The notes under the pieces: model-generated | The model's input: only the letters and a program-made list of their open reading frames with translations | Database searches by the model: none | What the model was told of the DNA's origin: nothing | Shown: positions 25,643 to 35,108 of the stretch, one piece after another | Position numbering within the stretch: the stretch's first letter is position 1 | Layout: the number at the start of each line of letters is the position of its first letter | NCBI GenBank assembly: GCA_030743005.1 | Contig: JASLTG010000003.1 | Span: 1 to 64,000, forward strand | Direction: 5' to 3' | Length of the DNA: 64,000 bases | Source of the DNA: Acidimicrobiales bacterium | GTDB lineage: Bacteria; Actinomycetota; Acidimicrobiia; Acidimicrobiales; Poriferisodalaceae | Program-made: the position numbers and the translations under genes

Positions 25643-26254
25643 GTGACGCGCTGTCGCCATATCCTGAAGTTTTCACTAAGCGTTCTCATACTGCTTTTGC
25701 TGACCGCAGGGTGCGCTGAGAGTTCTGCTGAACGTCCTTTCTCAGGGCTCGAGGCAGATCAGCCGGAGAGAATGCCGGACTCCGTGCTCGTTAACACTGA
25801 CGGACAACCCTTTGCTATGCGTACCGATACCGAAGGGTCGGTGCGACTCGTGTACTTCGGGTTCACATCTTGTCCGGATATCTGCCCGGTTCATTTGGCA
25901 CAACTCAGTGACGTTTTGGCTCGGCCGGGCATGCCGCCCAACATCAAAGTTTTGTTTGTCACCGTTGACCCGGACACCGACACTCCTCAAGTTATTAGAG
26001 ACTTTCTTAATCAATTCAGTGCCGAATTCATAGGTTTGACCGGGACGAAAGAGAAGTTGATTGAGGTTCAACGACAGTTCTCGGCGCTAGTAGCCTCACC
26101 CGCAGTAGACGAGAACGGAGACGTCCAAGATATAGGTCATGACGGTCGAGTTTTTGCGTTTGCCCCAGATGGCCTCGGTCGAACCCAGTACCCGCATCCA
26201 ACTCGACAGACAACATGGACGCGTGACTTACCTATTCTTGCAACCCTGCGGTAG
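25643..26254 (+). CDS. SCO1/SenC/PrrC copper chaperone lipoprotein
   Basis: 203-residue membrane-anchored thioredoxin-fold protein. A basic N-terminus and hydrophobic stretch lead to lipobox LLTAGC near residue 21. The copper-binding CxxxC lies in TSCPDICP and the third ligand His in IGHDGRVF near the C-terminus. Sco proteins load the CuA site of cytochrome c oxidase. The GTG start was chosen because it sits just after the tRNA gene and before the signal peptide; the frame otherwise runs through the tRNA. A CtaG-type assembly protein follows by 46 bases, so the pair serves oxidase biogenesis. Confidence 0.9.
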   Translation: MTRCRHILKFSLSVLILLLLTAGCAESSAERPFSGLEADQPERMPDSVLVNTDGQPFAMRTDTEGSVRLVYFGFTSCPDICPVHLAQLSDVLARPGMPPNIKVLFVTVDPDTDTPQVIRDFLNQFSAEFIGLTGTKEKLIEVQRQFSALVASPAVDENGDVQDIGHDGRVFAFAPDGLGRTQYPHPTRQTTWTRDLPILATLR

Positions 26255-26300
26255 CGTCCAAGTTTGATACCGGTCGTGGCGAAGAGAAAAGGCTGATCCT

Positions 26301-27176
26301 TTGAGATTTTGGTGCTCAACGCTCGAAGAGCCGTGGTCTTGGAGTTTTCGTGCCTATCCGGGGGTGTGGCTGGCAATGCTGTGCCTGGTGATTCCATATT
26401 TTGTTTCTCAACGCAGGGCACCAAAGGGAATTGAAAACGGAAGATTTCATCGTCGGTTCTTCACGCTGGGCGTAGTTCTTCTATGGGTAGCAACTGATTG
26501 GCCTTTGGGACTATTGGGCGCCAGTTACTTAGCCTCCGCGCATATGTTGCAATTTGTCATTTACACGATGGCAGTGGCACCCATCTTGTTGTTAGGAATA
26601 CCCGAATGGATGGCCAGACGCCTCGCTGGTCGCATGCGCTTGTATCGACTCATGGGTCGATGTACGCAACCAGTTGTCGCTGGGTTGTTATTCAACGGAA
26701 TGCTGATCTTTAGCCACTCGCCCTGGGCAGTGGATAATTTACGCGCCAACCAGTTTGGTTCCTTCGCTATGGATCTTCTCTGGTTAATCGGAGGGTTCCT
26801 AGTCTGGGCGCCGTTGGTGTCTCCCATCCCCGAGCATCGAATGACTAGCTACCCAGGACGTATGGCCTATCTTTTCCTGGCCTTGGGCGTCGTGCCCGCT
26901 GTTCCGGGTGGCTTTTTGACTTTCGCCAGCTTTCCGCTCTACGCGACCTACGAGTTAGCTCCTCGAGTTCACGGGCTTGGAGCAACTACCGATCAACAAT
27001 TAGCCGGTCTCGTAATGAAACTCGGAGGAATTCCCGTCGTTTGGGGCACCATTCTTGCCCTGATGTACCGGTGGAGTGAAGTTAGTCGCGCCGAAAGCGC
27101 AGAGCTCCGGCAGTCAAACAAGCCGATCTCCCCATCGGGCGACCTACATCAATCAAGCACTGATCCCGACCAATAG
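26301..27176 (+). CDS. ctaG: CtaG (caa3-type) cytochrome c oxidase assembly membrane protein
   Basis: 291-residue polytopic protein with about seven helices. It fits the CtaG_Caa3 family: ATDWPLGLLGASYLASAHM with a conserved His, the FSHSPWAV segment, and HGLGATTDQQLAGLVMKL near the C-terminus, where WP, His and DQQ..G motifs are typical. Members assist copper and haem-copper oxidase assembly at the membrane. The TTG start follows AAAGG nine bases upstream. Its last 28 bases overlap, on the opposite strand, a small membrane-protein ORF. Confidence 0.87.
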   Translation: MRFWCSTLEEPWSWSFRAYPGVWLAMLCLVIPYFVSQRRAPKGIENGRFHRRFFTLGVVLLWVATDWPLGLLGASYLASAHMLQFVIYTMAVAPILLLGIPEWMARRLAGRMRLYRLMGRCTQPVVAGLLFNGMLIFSHSPWAVDNLRANQFGSFAMDLLWLIGGFLVWAPLVSPIPEHRMTSYPGRMAYLFLALGVVPAVPGGFLTFASFPLYATYELAPRVHGLGATTDQQLAGLVMKLGGIPVVWGTILALMYRWSEVSRAESAELRQSNKPISPSGDLHQSSTDPDQ

Positions 27177-27277
27177 ATGACAGCCCAGACCAAACCGAAG
27201 ACCACCACCACTGAAACCAGGGATGACCACAGGGTGTAACGGGGACCCAGCTTTCTGCGGGTGGGACGGCCGAACAT
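27149..27277 (-). CDS. 42-aa single-pass membrane protein
   Basis: Reading frame of 42 residues: a short basic N-terminal part (RPTRRKLGPRYT) followed by one strong hydrophobic helix (SSLVSVVVVFGLVWAVIYW) and a short tail. The composition is what a small bitopic membrane protein needs, with cytosolic N-terminus by charge. It lies directly downstream of pepN on the same strand (36 bases) and overlaps the ctaG 3' end by 28 bases. No ribosome site is obvious beyond GAAGAT. No family recognised. The near position to sco and ctaG allows, but does not prove, a respiratory role. Confidence 0.5.
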   Translation of the reverse strand: MFGRPTRRKLGPRYTLWSSLVSVVVVFGLVWAVIYWSGSVLD

Positions 27278-27313
27278 ATCTTCATTCTGGCAGGCAAACC
27301 GCCCAAATCAGAA

Positions 27314-29839
27314 TCAGCGTCCGATCCTGGCGCCTTCTCGTTCGCGAAGCGCAACGTTGACACTCAATTTCTCTAAATGCTGATCTAGGGTCAGTTGTCC
27401 TTGCGGAACTGGATGACTTTCGAAGAAAGCACGAATCTCGGCGGCGAGTGGGGGAGTAGACAGAGAACGAATTCCACCCACCATCCTCGGGATCGAATTC
27501 TGGGGAAATTTCTTGTTCAATTCTTGCCAACGATCTCGAATGAACTCCCAAGCTAAGGGGCCATGACTACGGTGGCCCATTGCCGCTCCGAGAAGGTAGG
27601 GAGCATTCTGGGTTCGAACTTCGTTCGTAAAGAGATCGAGAGTTTGTTCGAAGAGTTCACTGCCTTCAACTTCTAATAGTGCCATCAAATATCGAACCTC
27701 TAATTGTGGAGTTGGAGCTTCTCGGTAGAGAGTCACAAATTCGGCGTGGGTTTTTTCGTTACCTGCAGATGCCACAACTCGAATTGCGGCGGCAGTGAGG
27801 TTGGGTTCGGTGTTTTGGTCAGTTTTACTATCAGCGAAAATAGATCTAGCTAGTTCTCGCACGGAGTTATCGTTACCGGTGGTGCCTGCTGCCGTGAACA
27901 GCAAAGCACGTAACTCCCTATCTAAGTCAGGTTCAGCATCCAACGGTTCTAAACCTAAAACGCCTAGCGCAGTGGTCGACAGATCTCGGATCAATACCTG
28001 CAATCGAGTTCGACCATCTTCGTCAGCAATTGAATACAGATGTTCAAGCGACGAAAGCATGCGTTGCCAGACGGCTAGATCGGTTTCTGCTGCCAAGCCA
28101 GTAACTAGCGAGAGATGTGTTTCAGCGTCAATTTGGCCTGCGAGCACAGATGCCCAAGTGTCATCTACGAGCCCGTAACGCTCGGATGGAGAAAGCACAT
28201 CGAGAGCCCGGGCAGACAAGGCCTGTAGGAGACTCGCGTCATAGGCGACACGGTAAAATCCATGACCGCCGGCGTTTACTACTACCCATTCAGGTGGACC
28301 GCCAAGATCGATTGTGGCTTCACTGTCTTCGAGGAGTAACCGGCTTTCCACTTCGGTTGACCCAACTTGAGCACGAACAATTATCGGAACATGCCAAGCT
28401 GTTTGTTCGATGTCGGTATATCCAAACCGCGTCTGTTTGACCGTGATTCCTTCGGCAGACTTCTGAACGAAGATGACAGGGTGCCCACCTTGAAAGATCC
28501 AGGTGTCCATAGCTGCTCGGACTGGCATCCCGGTGGCTACTTCAAGGGAGTCCCAGAGGTCTGTAGTGGTGGTGTTGGCATAACTGTGGGTGGTCAGATA
28601 ATGCTTAACGCCGCTTCTGAAGTCGTCAGGTCCCAAGAATTGTTCGAGCATTCGCACTACGGCGGCGCCTTTTTCGTAGGTCAAGACGTCATACATTGCT
28701 TCAGCGTCTTGCGGTGAAACAACCTCAAATTCGATAGGACGAGTAGAGGCGAGGGAGTCAGTATCGAAAGCTGCCCCGCGCTCCGCGCAAAATCCGTCCC
28801 ACCTTCTCCAGTCAGGTCTAAAAGCATCTGTGGTAGCAACTTGCATAAACGTGGCAAAAGCTTCCTTAAGCCATATCCCGTTCCACCAATCCATGGTCAC
28901 CAAGTTGCCGAACCACATATGCGCTATTTCGTGAGCGATCACATCAACTATGCGAGTTAGCTCAGCCTGGGTTGTCCGGTCAGGATCTGCGAGTAAAAGA
29001 GTTTCACGGAAAGTGACGCACCCTAAGTTTTCCATCGCCCCGAACGCAAAGTCAGGTACAGCTATGAGGTCTAGCTTTCCCGCTGGATAAGGAATGTCGT
29101 AGTAGTCGACGAGCCACCTAAGACTGAACTCGCCGGCCAATAATCCAAATTCAGTTAAGTCACCTTTGCCTGGAACATGCACTATCCGGAGCGGTACTCC
29201 ATCAACGTCAATCGGTTCAGTAGCTTCAAGCTCTCCAACGATGAAAGCGACCAGGTAGGTGGACATGACCATGGTGTCAGCGAAGCAATCTTCACGAAGA
29301 CCATTCTCAAGTCCGGTAGAACTCACCAATTCACCACAACTTACGGTCATCAGTGAATCGAGAACGCGTAAGGTCACACCGAAGGTGGCCTTTAGGTCTG
29401 GTTCATCGAAGCAAGGAAATGCTCTTCGCGCATTCGTTGACTCGAATTGAGTAGTAGCGATCACATGGTCGTTGCCGGCATCGTCTTTCCAAGTGGACCT
29501 ATAAAAGCCCCGAAGCTTGTCGTTCAGAATTCCTTTGAAAGAACAGGAAAGTCGAGCAGTTCCGGGCTGGAGAACAATAGGAAACGCGAACTCGGCTCGT
29601 TCAAGATCCTCGTTCATAACGATTGAACTTGCGGGGACGGAGTCGCCCTGTTCAATCTGGACATCTTCGATCTCTAATTCAGCCGCGTTTAAGACGATCG
29701 TGTCAGTCTCGGTTACGACTTCAAGATCAATTACTACTTGACCATCGAACGAGCCGCTGTTCAGGTCAGGTTCTAGTTCGATCGCGTAGTGCTTCGGCAC
29801 TACGTGTCTGGGGAGTCGGTGGGGATTTTGAGCTGTCAC
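27314..29839 (-). CDS. pepN: M1-family aminopeptidase N
   Basis: 841-residue zinc aminopeptidase trimming N-terminal residues from peptides. Exopeptidase motif GAMENLG is at 267-273; zinc ligands are His303 and His307 in HEIAHMWF, with Glu326 in LKEAFATF. The C-terminal ERAP1-like helical domain runs from about residue 530 to the end. No signal peptide, so cytosolic. Length is that of actinobacterial PepN. It is divergent from a PfkB kinase gene across an 80-base gap that holds a perfect inverted repeat. Confidence 0.95.
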   Translation of the reverse strand: MTAQNPHRLPRHVVPKHYAIELEPDLNSGSFDGQVVIDLEVVTETDTIVLNAAELEIEDVQIEQGDSVPASSIVMNEDLERAEFAFPIVLQPGTARLSCSFKGILNDKLRGFYRSTWKDDAGNDHVIATTQFESTNARRAFPCFDEPDLKATFGVTLRVLDSLMTVSCGELVSSTGLENGLREDCFADTMVMSTYLVAFIVGELEATEPIDVDGVPLRIVHVPGKGDLTEFGLLAGEFSLRWLVDYYDIPYPAGKLDLIAVPDFAFGAMENLGCVTFRETLLLADPDRTTQAELTRIVDVIAHEIAHMWFGNLVTMDWWNGIWLKEAFATFMQVATTDAFRPDWRRWDGFCAERGAAFDTDSLASTRPIEFEVVSPQDAEAMYDVLTYEKGAAVVRMLEQFLGPDDFRSGVKHYLTTHSYANTTTTDLWDSLEVATGMPVRAAMDTWIFQGGHPVIFVQKSAEGITVKQTRFGYTDIEQTAWHVPIIVRAQVGSTEVESRLLLEDSEATIDLGGPPEWVVVNAGGHGFYRVAYDASLLQALSARALDVLSPSERYGLVDDTWASVLAGQIDAETHLSLVTGLAAETDLAVWQRMLSSLEHLYSIADEDGRTRLQVLIRDLSTTALGVLGLEPLDAEPDLDRELRALLFTAAGTTGNDNSVRELARSIFADSKTDQNTEPNLTAAAIRVVASAGNEKTHAEFVTLYREAPTPQLEVRYLMALLEVEGSELFEQTLDLFTNEVRTQNAPYLLGAAMGHRSHGPLAWEFIRDRWQELNKKFPQNSIPRMVGGIRSLSTPPLAAEIRAFFESHPVPQGQLTLDQHLEKLSVNVALREREGARIGR

Positions 29840-29845
29840 AGGCCG

Positions 29846-29893
29846 AACCCTAGCGGTCCAATACAGACTTAAAGAGGTTGAGTCGCTAGGGTT
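29846..29893. promoter_or_regulatory. 10-bp perfect inverted repeat in the pepN / PfkB divergent promoter region
   Basis: AACCCTAGCG and CGCTAGGGTT are exact reverse complements separated by 28 bases. They occupy most of the short gap between two divergent starts. A pair of half-sites for a regulator of both genes, or a cruciform/RNA hairpin, would both fit. No -10/-35 pair is convincing. Confidence 0.4.
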
Positions 29894-29919
29894 TTCTGCA
29901 GCCCATATAGAAAGGACCC

Positions 29920-30918
29920 ATGAGCACTCCTGAATCTCAATTAGACCTTGATGTTGTCGGATTTGGTAATGCTCTTGTGGATGTGTTGTCTCATCAAGAA
30001 GACGCGTTCATTGATCAAATCGGTTCAACCAAAGGCGCGATGAACCTGATTGACGCGAAGCGTTCAGCAGAGCTTTACGAACTTATAGGAGAACGAGTAA
30101 CGATCTCGGGCGGGTCGGCAGCTAACACAGTGATCGGCGTCAACTCCCTTGGGGGTGCTTCTGGGTATGTCGGGAGAGTAGCGAACGACGATCTTGGTGA
30201 CGTGTTCACTACAGATATGAGCCAGCTAGGCATAGAACACACGACCCCGCGAGCGTCAGCTGATGACCCAACTGGACGCTGCATAGTTTTCATCACACCT
30301 GATGGTGAGAGGACACTTCATACATTTCTCGGAGCTTCTAACGGATTGACTTCGTCGGACGTTGACCTGGAACTAATTGCAAGAGCGAAACTGCTCTTTT
30401 TAGAGGGATACTTATGGGACCCGCCTGAGGCACAAGACGCAATGCGCTATGCCGCATCAGCTGTCAGTGAGGGCGCTCGGGTCGCTCTTACGCTCTCGGA
30501 CCAGTTCTGCGTCGAACGTCACAGGACCTCTTTCATAGATCTAATAGATGACCATGTTGATGTGCTTTTCGCGAACAACCATGAAGTGATGTCTCTATTC
30601 GAAGTGGAACAACTTGATGCAGCACTGGACCTAATCCAAGAACGGGTCGAGCTGGCGGCTATCACTATGGGAGCCTCCGGTTCGGTGCTCATCACTTCAG
30701 ATGGACGAACGACGATTCCAGCTGATCCGGTAGCTCGCGTCGTGGATAAGACGGGAGCTGGGGACCTATACGCCTCGGGCGTCTTGTATGGGCTAGCTAA
30801 AGGGTATGACCTAGAGAGATGCGGGAAGCTGGGATCGCTAGCCGCAGAAGAGGTGATCGCCCATATCGGGCCCCGACCAGAGATATCGCTCAAAGAGCTA
30901 GCAGGAGAGCTTGCCTAG
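29920..30918 (+). CDS. PfkB-family carbohydrate/nucleoside kinase (adenosine kinase-like)
   Basis: 332-residue ribokinase-fold kinase. N-terminal GFGNALVDVL and ISGGSAANTVIGVNSLGG contribute the sugar site; the C-terminal signature is DKTGAGDLYASGVLYGL with the catalytic Asp near residue 286. Its N-terminal layout (DVVGFGNALVDVL) is that of adenosine kinase-like and inosine/guanosine kinase-like members rather than ribokinase. AAAGGA precedes the ATG as ribosome site. It converges on the phosphohexomutase gene with nine bases between stops. Substrate not resolved. Confidence 0.88.
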   Translation: MSTPESQLDLDVVGFGNALVDVLSHQEDAFIDQIGSTKGAMNLIDAKRSAELYELIGERVTISGGSAANTVIGVNSLGGASGYVGRVANDDLGDVFTTDMSQLGIEHTTPRASADDPTGRCIVFITPDGERTLHTFLGASNGLTSSDVDLELIARAKLLFLEGYLWDPPEAQDAMRYAASAVSEGARVALTLSDQFCVERHRTSFIDLIDDHVDVLFANNHEVMSLFEVEQLDAALDLIQERVELAAITMGASGSVLITSDGRTTIPADPVARVVDKTGAGDLYASGVLYGLAKGYDLERCGKLGSLAAEEVIAHIGPRPEISLKELAGELA

Positions 30919-30927
30919 TCGGGGTAA

Positions 30928-32604
30928 TTAGCCGAACCATGACAATGTGGTATCTCCTAGCGACTTCAGATTCTCGGAACAAGATGAGCGAAGTGCTGCT
31001 AGGTCGCCACCCGGGTTCGGAATGGTTTGCTCCAAGTAAATTTTCACCTTTGGTTCAGTGCCGCTGGGACGGATCGCGATTCGGACACCGTCCTTTGATC
31101 GAAACTCGATCAAATTGGTAGCAAGGGGAGGAGGCTTCTCAAGCCAATCGATGGTGGTGACTATTTGACTTCCATTGACCTCCTCAGGTGGAGCGTTGCG
31201 TAGAGCATCGAGACGTGACTTGATCGTCAGGGATTCAAATTGCCCGCTCGCTTGATGTGTCACGAACAAACCGATTTCAAGAGCCAACTCATCTAGTCGT
31301 TCCAATGGCCCCACATGCCTCGAGTTGAGATCTTCAATCATTTCTAGAAATTTGACTGCAGCAGAAATTCCGTCCTTATCCAAGACAGCATCGTTAACTG
31401 AGTATCCAAGGGCCTCCTCGTAACCGAATATCCAATTCCTGTCTGGTCTTGATACAGCTGGTTCCATAATCCATTTGAAGCCGGTAAGCGTTCGAACATG
31501 TTCGACGTCGTGCAGAGCGCAAAGGGCCGCAACTGCTTCGGAAGATACGACTGAACTAGCGGTCAGTCGGTCCTTTCCAGTGGTCGTGTTGAGTTGGTGA
31601 TCACATAACAACAGACCCACCTCGTCGCCCGACAATTGATTCCAGCCATCTTTGGTACGTATAGCGACCGCTAGCCGGTCTGCATCGGGATCATTGGCAA
31701 GAACCAAATTTACGTTGCTCCTATCAGCGGTCCTAAAAGCCTCATCTAAGACCCCTACCTCTTCAGGGTTGGGAAATGGGAGGCCCGGGAAAGACCCATC
31801 TGGTTCAAACTGAGAATCAACTCGTATAGGAGAAGAAATACCGGCCCGAGAACAGGCAGCCTCCAATGTGGCGCCTCCAACGCCGCATAACGGCGTGTAC
31901 ACCCATTCAGTTGAATGTCCAGAAATAGATGACTCATCCGATTGAGGGATAACTGCTTGAACGTAAGCAGAAATCGAATCCTGACCACCTAAGCGAGAAA
32001 CTTCATCGGAAGTAGCGAGGTCTGTTTCTGTGGGCAGAGAATCGAAATTCATCAATAACTCGATCTCTTCATCAATTGGCGGTCTGATTTGAGTTCCGTC
32101 GGGGCCATAGACCTTGTAGCCACTATCACTTGAAGGGTTGTGGCTGGCAGTGACCACTATTGCTCCGGCAGACGCTCGAGCTATTTGATGCCATACGACA
32201 ACAGGGGTGGGGCAGGGCTCGTCAATTAACAAACATCGAACGCCTAATGCGGTTAACAAACGAGCTGAATCAAGTGCATAAATATCTGAGTCAGGTCGAG
32301 CGTCGTAGCCAATGACAACCCCCTTTTCAGCTAGTTCGCGGTTAAGTAAATAGCTGCCGATTGCACGCGCCGCTACGCGAACCGATACGCGATTCATCCG
32401 CGACGGCCCCACACCACGCTCAGCTCTAAGACCAGCCGTGCCGAACGAGAGTTTGGCGTTGAAGTGAGCAGCAAGAAGATCGGAGTTCGCAGACAAACTC
32501 TCAATAGTGGATCGCGTATGTGGGTCCGGATCCGCGTTAATCCAAGCTTCCGGCTGGACTAAAAGTCTTGATGAACCATCACGCACTAAGCCATCCTGCC
32601 TCAT
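30928..32604 (-). CDS. Alpha-D-phosphohexomutase (phosphoglucomutase/phosphomannomutase)
   Basis: 558-residue mutase that interconverts hexose 1- and 6-phosphates. The phospho-serine loop is VTASHNPSSDSGYK with active Ser154; metal-binding NDPDADRLAV lies near residue 305; the sugar-binding GYEEALGY near 393; and the C-terminal phosphate-binding RPSGTEPKVKIYLE near 520. The length and GYKVYGPDG context fit the PgcA/PGM2-like branch of phospho-sugar mutases. It is divergent from the O-acyltransferase cassette by about 40 bases, which suggests a shared role in polysaccharide precursor supply, although that is inference. Confidence 0.93.
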   Translation of the reverse strand: MRQDGLVRDGSSRLLVQPEAWINADPDPHTRSTIESLSANSDLLAAHFNAKLSFGTAGLRAERGVGPSRMNRVSVRVAARAIGSYLLNRELAEKGVVIGYDARPDSDIYALDSARLLTALGVRCLLIDEPCPTPVVVWHQIARASAGAIVVTASHNPSSDSGYKVYGPDGTQIRPPIDEEIELLMNFDSLPTETDLATSDEVSRLGGQDSISAYVQAVIPQSDESSISGHSTEWVYTPLCGVGGATLEAACSRAGISSPIRVDSQFEPDGSFPGLPFPNPEEVGVLDEAFRTADRSNVNLVLANDPDADRLAVAIRTKDGWNQLSGDEVGLLLCDHQLNTTTGKDRLTASSVVSSEAVAALCALHDVEHVRTLTGFKWIMEPAVSRPDRNWIFGYEEALGYSVNDAVLDKDGISAAVKFLEMIEDLNSRHVGPLERLDELALEIGLFVTHQASGQFESLTIKSRLDALRNAPPEEVNGSQIVTTIDWLEKPPPLATNLIEFRSKDGVRIAIRPSGTEPKVKIYLEQTIPNPGGDLAALRSSCSENLKSLGDTTLSWFG

Positions 32605-32643
32605 CCGGCACGCTAGCGTTGCGCTTTCACCATTGATAAACAG

Positions 32644-34032
32644 ATGCTTTTCCCCACACTGGCCTTTGGCCTGTTCTTCGTAGCCATATTCCTCCTCAAT
32701 TGGTTGACGCGCCCGCAGCCATTGATCTGGAAGATCACGATGTTCTGCTCGAGTCTCTTCTTTTATGGATGGTGGAATTGGCGATTCGTTTTCCTCCTCT
32801 TATGGGCCATTGCTTCCAACTGGTTCGCAGGAACCCAGATAGACAAATGCCTCCAGCTAGGAAGCAAAGACTCAGCAAAAAAATGGATGCGCGTAGCGAT
32901 AGTCGGAGATCTTGTCCTACTAGGGGTATTTAAGTACTACGACTTTTTCGCAGTTGAACTGTCCAATTTATTGGGCAGTTCAACCGTAATCCCGTTGCTG
33001 GAACTGACACTGCCAGTCGGGATTTCCTTCTTTACGTTCCAGGCAATGAGCTACGTGATCGACATGCATCGAAAGCTCATCAAACCAATGCCGGTCCTCG
33101 ATTTCGCTGTATACCTCTCCTTTTTTCCTCAGTTGGTGGCAGGGCCGATAGTTCGGGCTTCTGAAATGGCGCCACAAATTAGTCAACGACCAGATCCCCG
33201 ACACGTTGCCTCAGGAGAGGCTTTCCAACTGATACTTCGAGGCTTATTCAAGAAAGTTGTCATTTCTAGTTGGTTGGCGAGCGCCATAGTCGACGATGTT
33301 TTCGCCAACCCCGAGGGCCACAGCAGCCAAGATGTGCTCCTCGGTGTCTATGGGTATGCCATCCAGATATATGCAGATTTTTCTGGTTACACCGATATAG
33401 CAATCGGTGTAGCACTGCTTCTCGGGTTTCGCTTCCCAACTAACTTCGACCGCCCTTACAGCGCTCTTTCACTGAGAGAGTTCTGGAAAAGATGGCATAT
33501 AACGTTGTCGTCTTGGTTGCGTGATTATCTGTACATCCCCTTGGGAGGTAACCGCGGCAAGAACGCGGATACTTATCGCAATTTGCTTATCACCATGATC
33601 TTGGGTGGCTTGTGGCATGGCAGCACTTGGAATTTCGTAATCTGGGGAGCTATCCACGGCGTAGCTCTAGCGGTTGAACGGTTGCTACCGAAATGGCAGA
33701 TCCACCCTGCGGTGCGTTGGATTGCAACTTTTCACATTGTGTGTTTTGCCTGGATTTTTTTTAGAGCAGAATCCTTTTCTTCGGCGATAGACGTCCTCAG
33801 AGCAATAGTCATCTCATCAGGTCCCACAGAACTGTCCAACGTCCTTTTGATCCTTGTTCTGGCTGCCATGTTGCTTGCGCAATTCATTCCAGATTCCAGA
33901 TCCGAGGACGTGAAGCAGTGGCTGAATAGGCGCGGAGTATTGGCCCAGGGTTTGGCCTTCGGAGCCGGTCTTGTCTTAATCGACATGTTCGGACCCGATG
34001 GAGTTGCACCCTTTATCTATTTCCAATTCTGA
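32644..34032 (+). CDS. MBOAT-family O-acyltransferase (AlgI-like)
   Basis: 462-residue polytopic membrane protein with about ten helices. MBOAT landmarks include YVIDMHRK near residue 140, FFPQLVAGPI, DFSGYTDIAIG near 245, FDRPYSALSLREFWKRWHITLSSWLRDYLY (core REFWKRWH), and GGLWHGSTWNF with the conserved catalytic His near residue 325. AlgI/DltB-type proteins move acetyl or other acyl groups across the membrane to modify extracellular polymers. Its TGA overlaps the ATG of the next SGNH gene, and a second SGNH gene follows, forming a three-gene O-acylation cassette. Confidence 0.93.
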   Translation: MLFPTLAFGLFFVAIFLLNWLTRPQPLIWKITMFCSSLFFYGWWNWRFVFLLLWAIASNWFAGTQIDKCLQLGSKDSAKKWMRVAIVGDLVLLGVFKYYDFFAVELSNLLGSSTVIPLLELTLPVGISFFTFQAMSYVIDMHRKLIKPMPVLDFAVYLSFFPQLVAGPIVRASEMAPQISQRPDPRHVASGEAFQLILRGLFKKVVISSWLASAIVDDVFANPEGHSSQDVLLGVYGYAIQIYADFSGYTDIAIGVALLLGFRFPTNFDRPYSALSLREFWKRWHITLSSWLRDYLYIPLGGNRGKNADTYRNLLITMILGGLWHGSTWNFVIWGAIHGVALAVERLLPKWQIHPAVRWIATFHIVCFAWIFFRAESFSSAIDVLRAIVISSGPTELSNVLLILVLAAMLLAQFIPDSRSEDVKQWLNRRGVLAQGLAFGAGLVLIDMFGPDGVAPFIYFQF

Positions 34033-35108
34033 TGGAAAACGACACTGACACTGAACCAAACCCTCAATCGAAGGCTGGTCGTTTTCCCGCGGGGCAAGTC
34101 TTCTTAAGTGGGATAGCGGGTTTAATCCTCGCCGCGTGTATCAATTCTTCGGCGTTACTCACCGACGCCGAACGTCTTCCCGACGGGAGGAGCCGTTCGC
34201 TGTCGGTTGCGATATGGACCCCAATTGAGGCAGCAGCTTCAACGCTGAAGTTGACGTGGCCGAGAACAGTCGGTGACTCTCTGTTAGGTCGATCAGGTGA
34301 CAAGGGACAAATAAGTCTTCGACGTGAACAAATCGAAGTGGTGCCTGAATCACAAAACGAAGAATGGCTAGTTTTTTCAGTCGAAGAAGAACAACGTCCT
34401 GAACTTCAGTTGGACCAAGGTACAACAGACACTTCGGAGTCACTTTGGGGCCCTAGCAATCCCTTCACAATTTGGGTGTTAGGGGACTCAATGGTCCAAT
34501 TCTTTGGTGAGACTTTTGTGACGATGGCTGAGAAATCTCCTTCGGTCTCAGCTACAGCCGAACCTAAATTAGCCAGCGGATTGAGTCGGCCTGACTATTT
34601 CGATTGGCCATCACGAATTTCTGAGGTGATGACTACCCATGACCCAGATGCCGTGATCCTGATGTTTGGTGGAAATGACGCGCAAAATATTAGAGCCGAT
34701 GATGGTGGATGGCTTGATCGATTCGGCAAGCAATGGGAGGAGGAGTATCGAAGACGAATAGCACTTGTCATGGATCTCGCGGTGGCTAAACCGGAACGGA
34801 TCGTGCTCTGGGTTGGCCAGCCTCCAATGCGCGGGGAGGGGTTTGACTTGCGTATGAAGCAATTGAATGACCTGTATCGCGCGGAAGCAGACGAACGACC
34901 AGGTGTCCAGTATCTCGATCTTCGATCATTATTTACTGATGAGTCAGGGAACTATGCTCGGTATCTCCTTGACTCCTCTGGGAAATTAGTAGATGTGCGG
35001 TTGACTGACGGAGTGCATTTGAGCCACTGGGGCGGTGAGTGGCTATCCGAATTTCTTCTAAAGGAAATTAAAAAGTCTCCCCAAGTTGAAGAGCTCTGGA
35101 ACCAGTGA
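34032..35108 (+). CDS. Membrane-anchored SGNH hydrolase-type protein (DUF459-like)
   Basis: 358-residue protein: short cytosolic N-terminus, one membrane helix near residues 18-37, a ~100-residue linker, then an SGNH domain. Blocks are VLGDSMVQF near residue 150 (nucleophile Ser), MFGGNDAQN (block III) and DGVHLSHWGG near the end (Asp/His). It corresponds in position and fold to AlgX/AlgJ or DltD partners that pass acyl groups from the MBOAT to the polymer outside the cell. Start overlaps the MBOAT stop by one base (TGATG). The polymer is unknown. Confidence 0.85.
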   Translation: MENDTDTEPNPQSKAGRFPAGQVFLSGIAGLILAACINSSALLTDAERLPDGRSRSLSVAIWTPIEAAASTLKLTWPRTVGDSLLGRSGDKGQISLRREQIEVVPESQNEEWLVFSVEEEQRPELQLDQGTTDTSESLWGPSNPFTIWVLGDSMVQFFGETFVTMAEKSPSVSATAEPKLASGLSRPDYFDWPSRISEVMTTHDPDAVILMFGGNDAQNIRADDGGWLDRFGKQWEEEYRRRIALVMDLAVAKPERIVLWVGQPPMRGEGFDLRMKQLNDLYRAEADERPGVQYLDLRSLFTDESGNYARYLLDSSGKLVDVRLTDGVHLSHWGGEWLSEFLLKEIKKSPQVEELWNQ

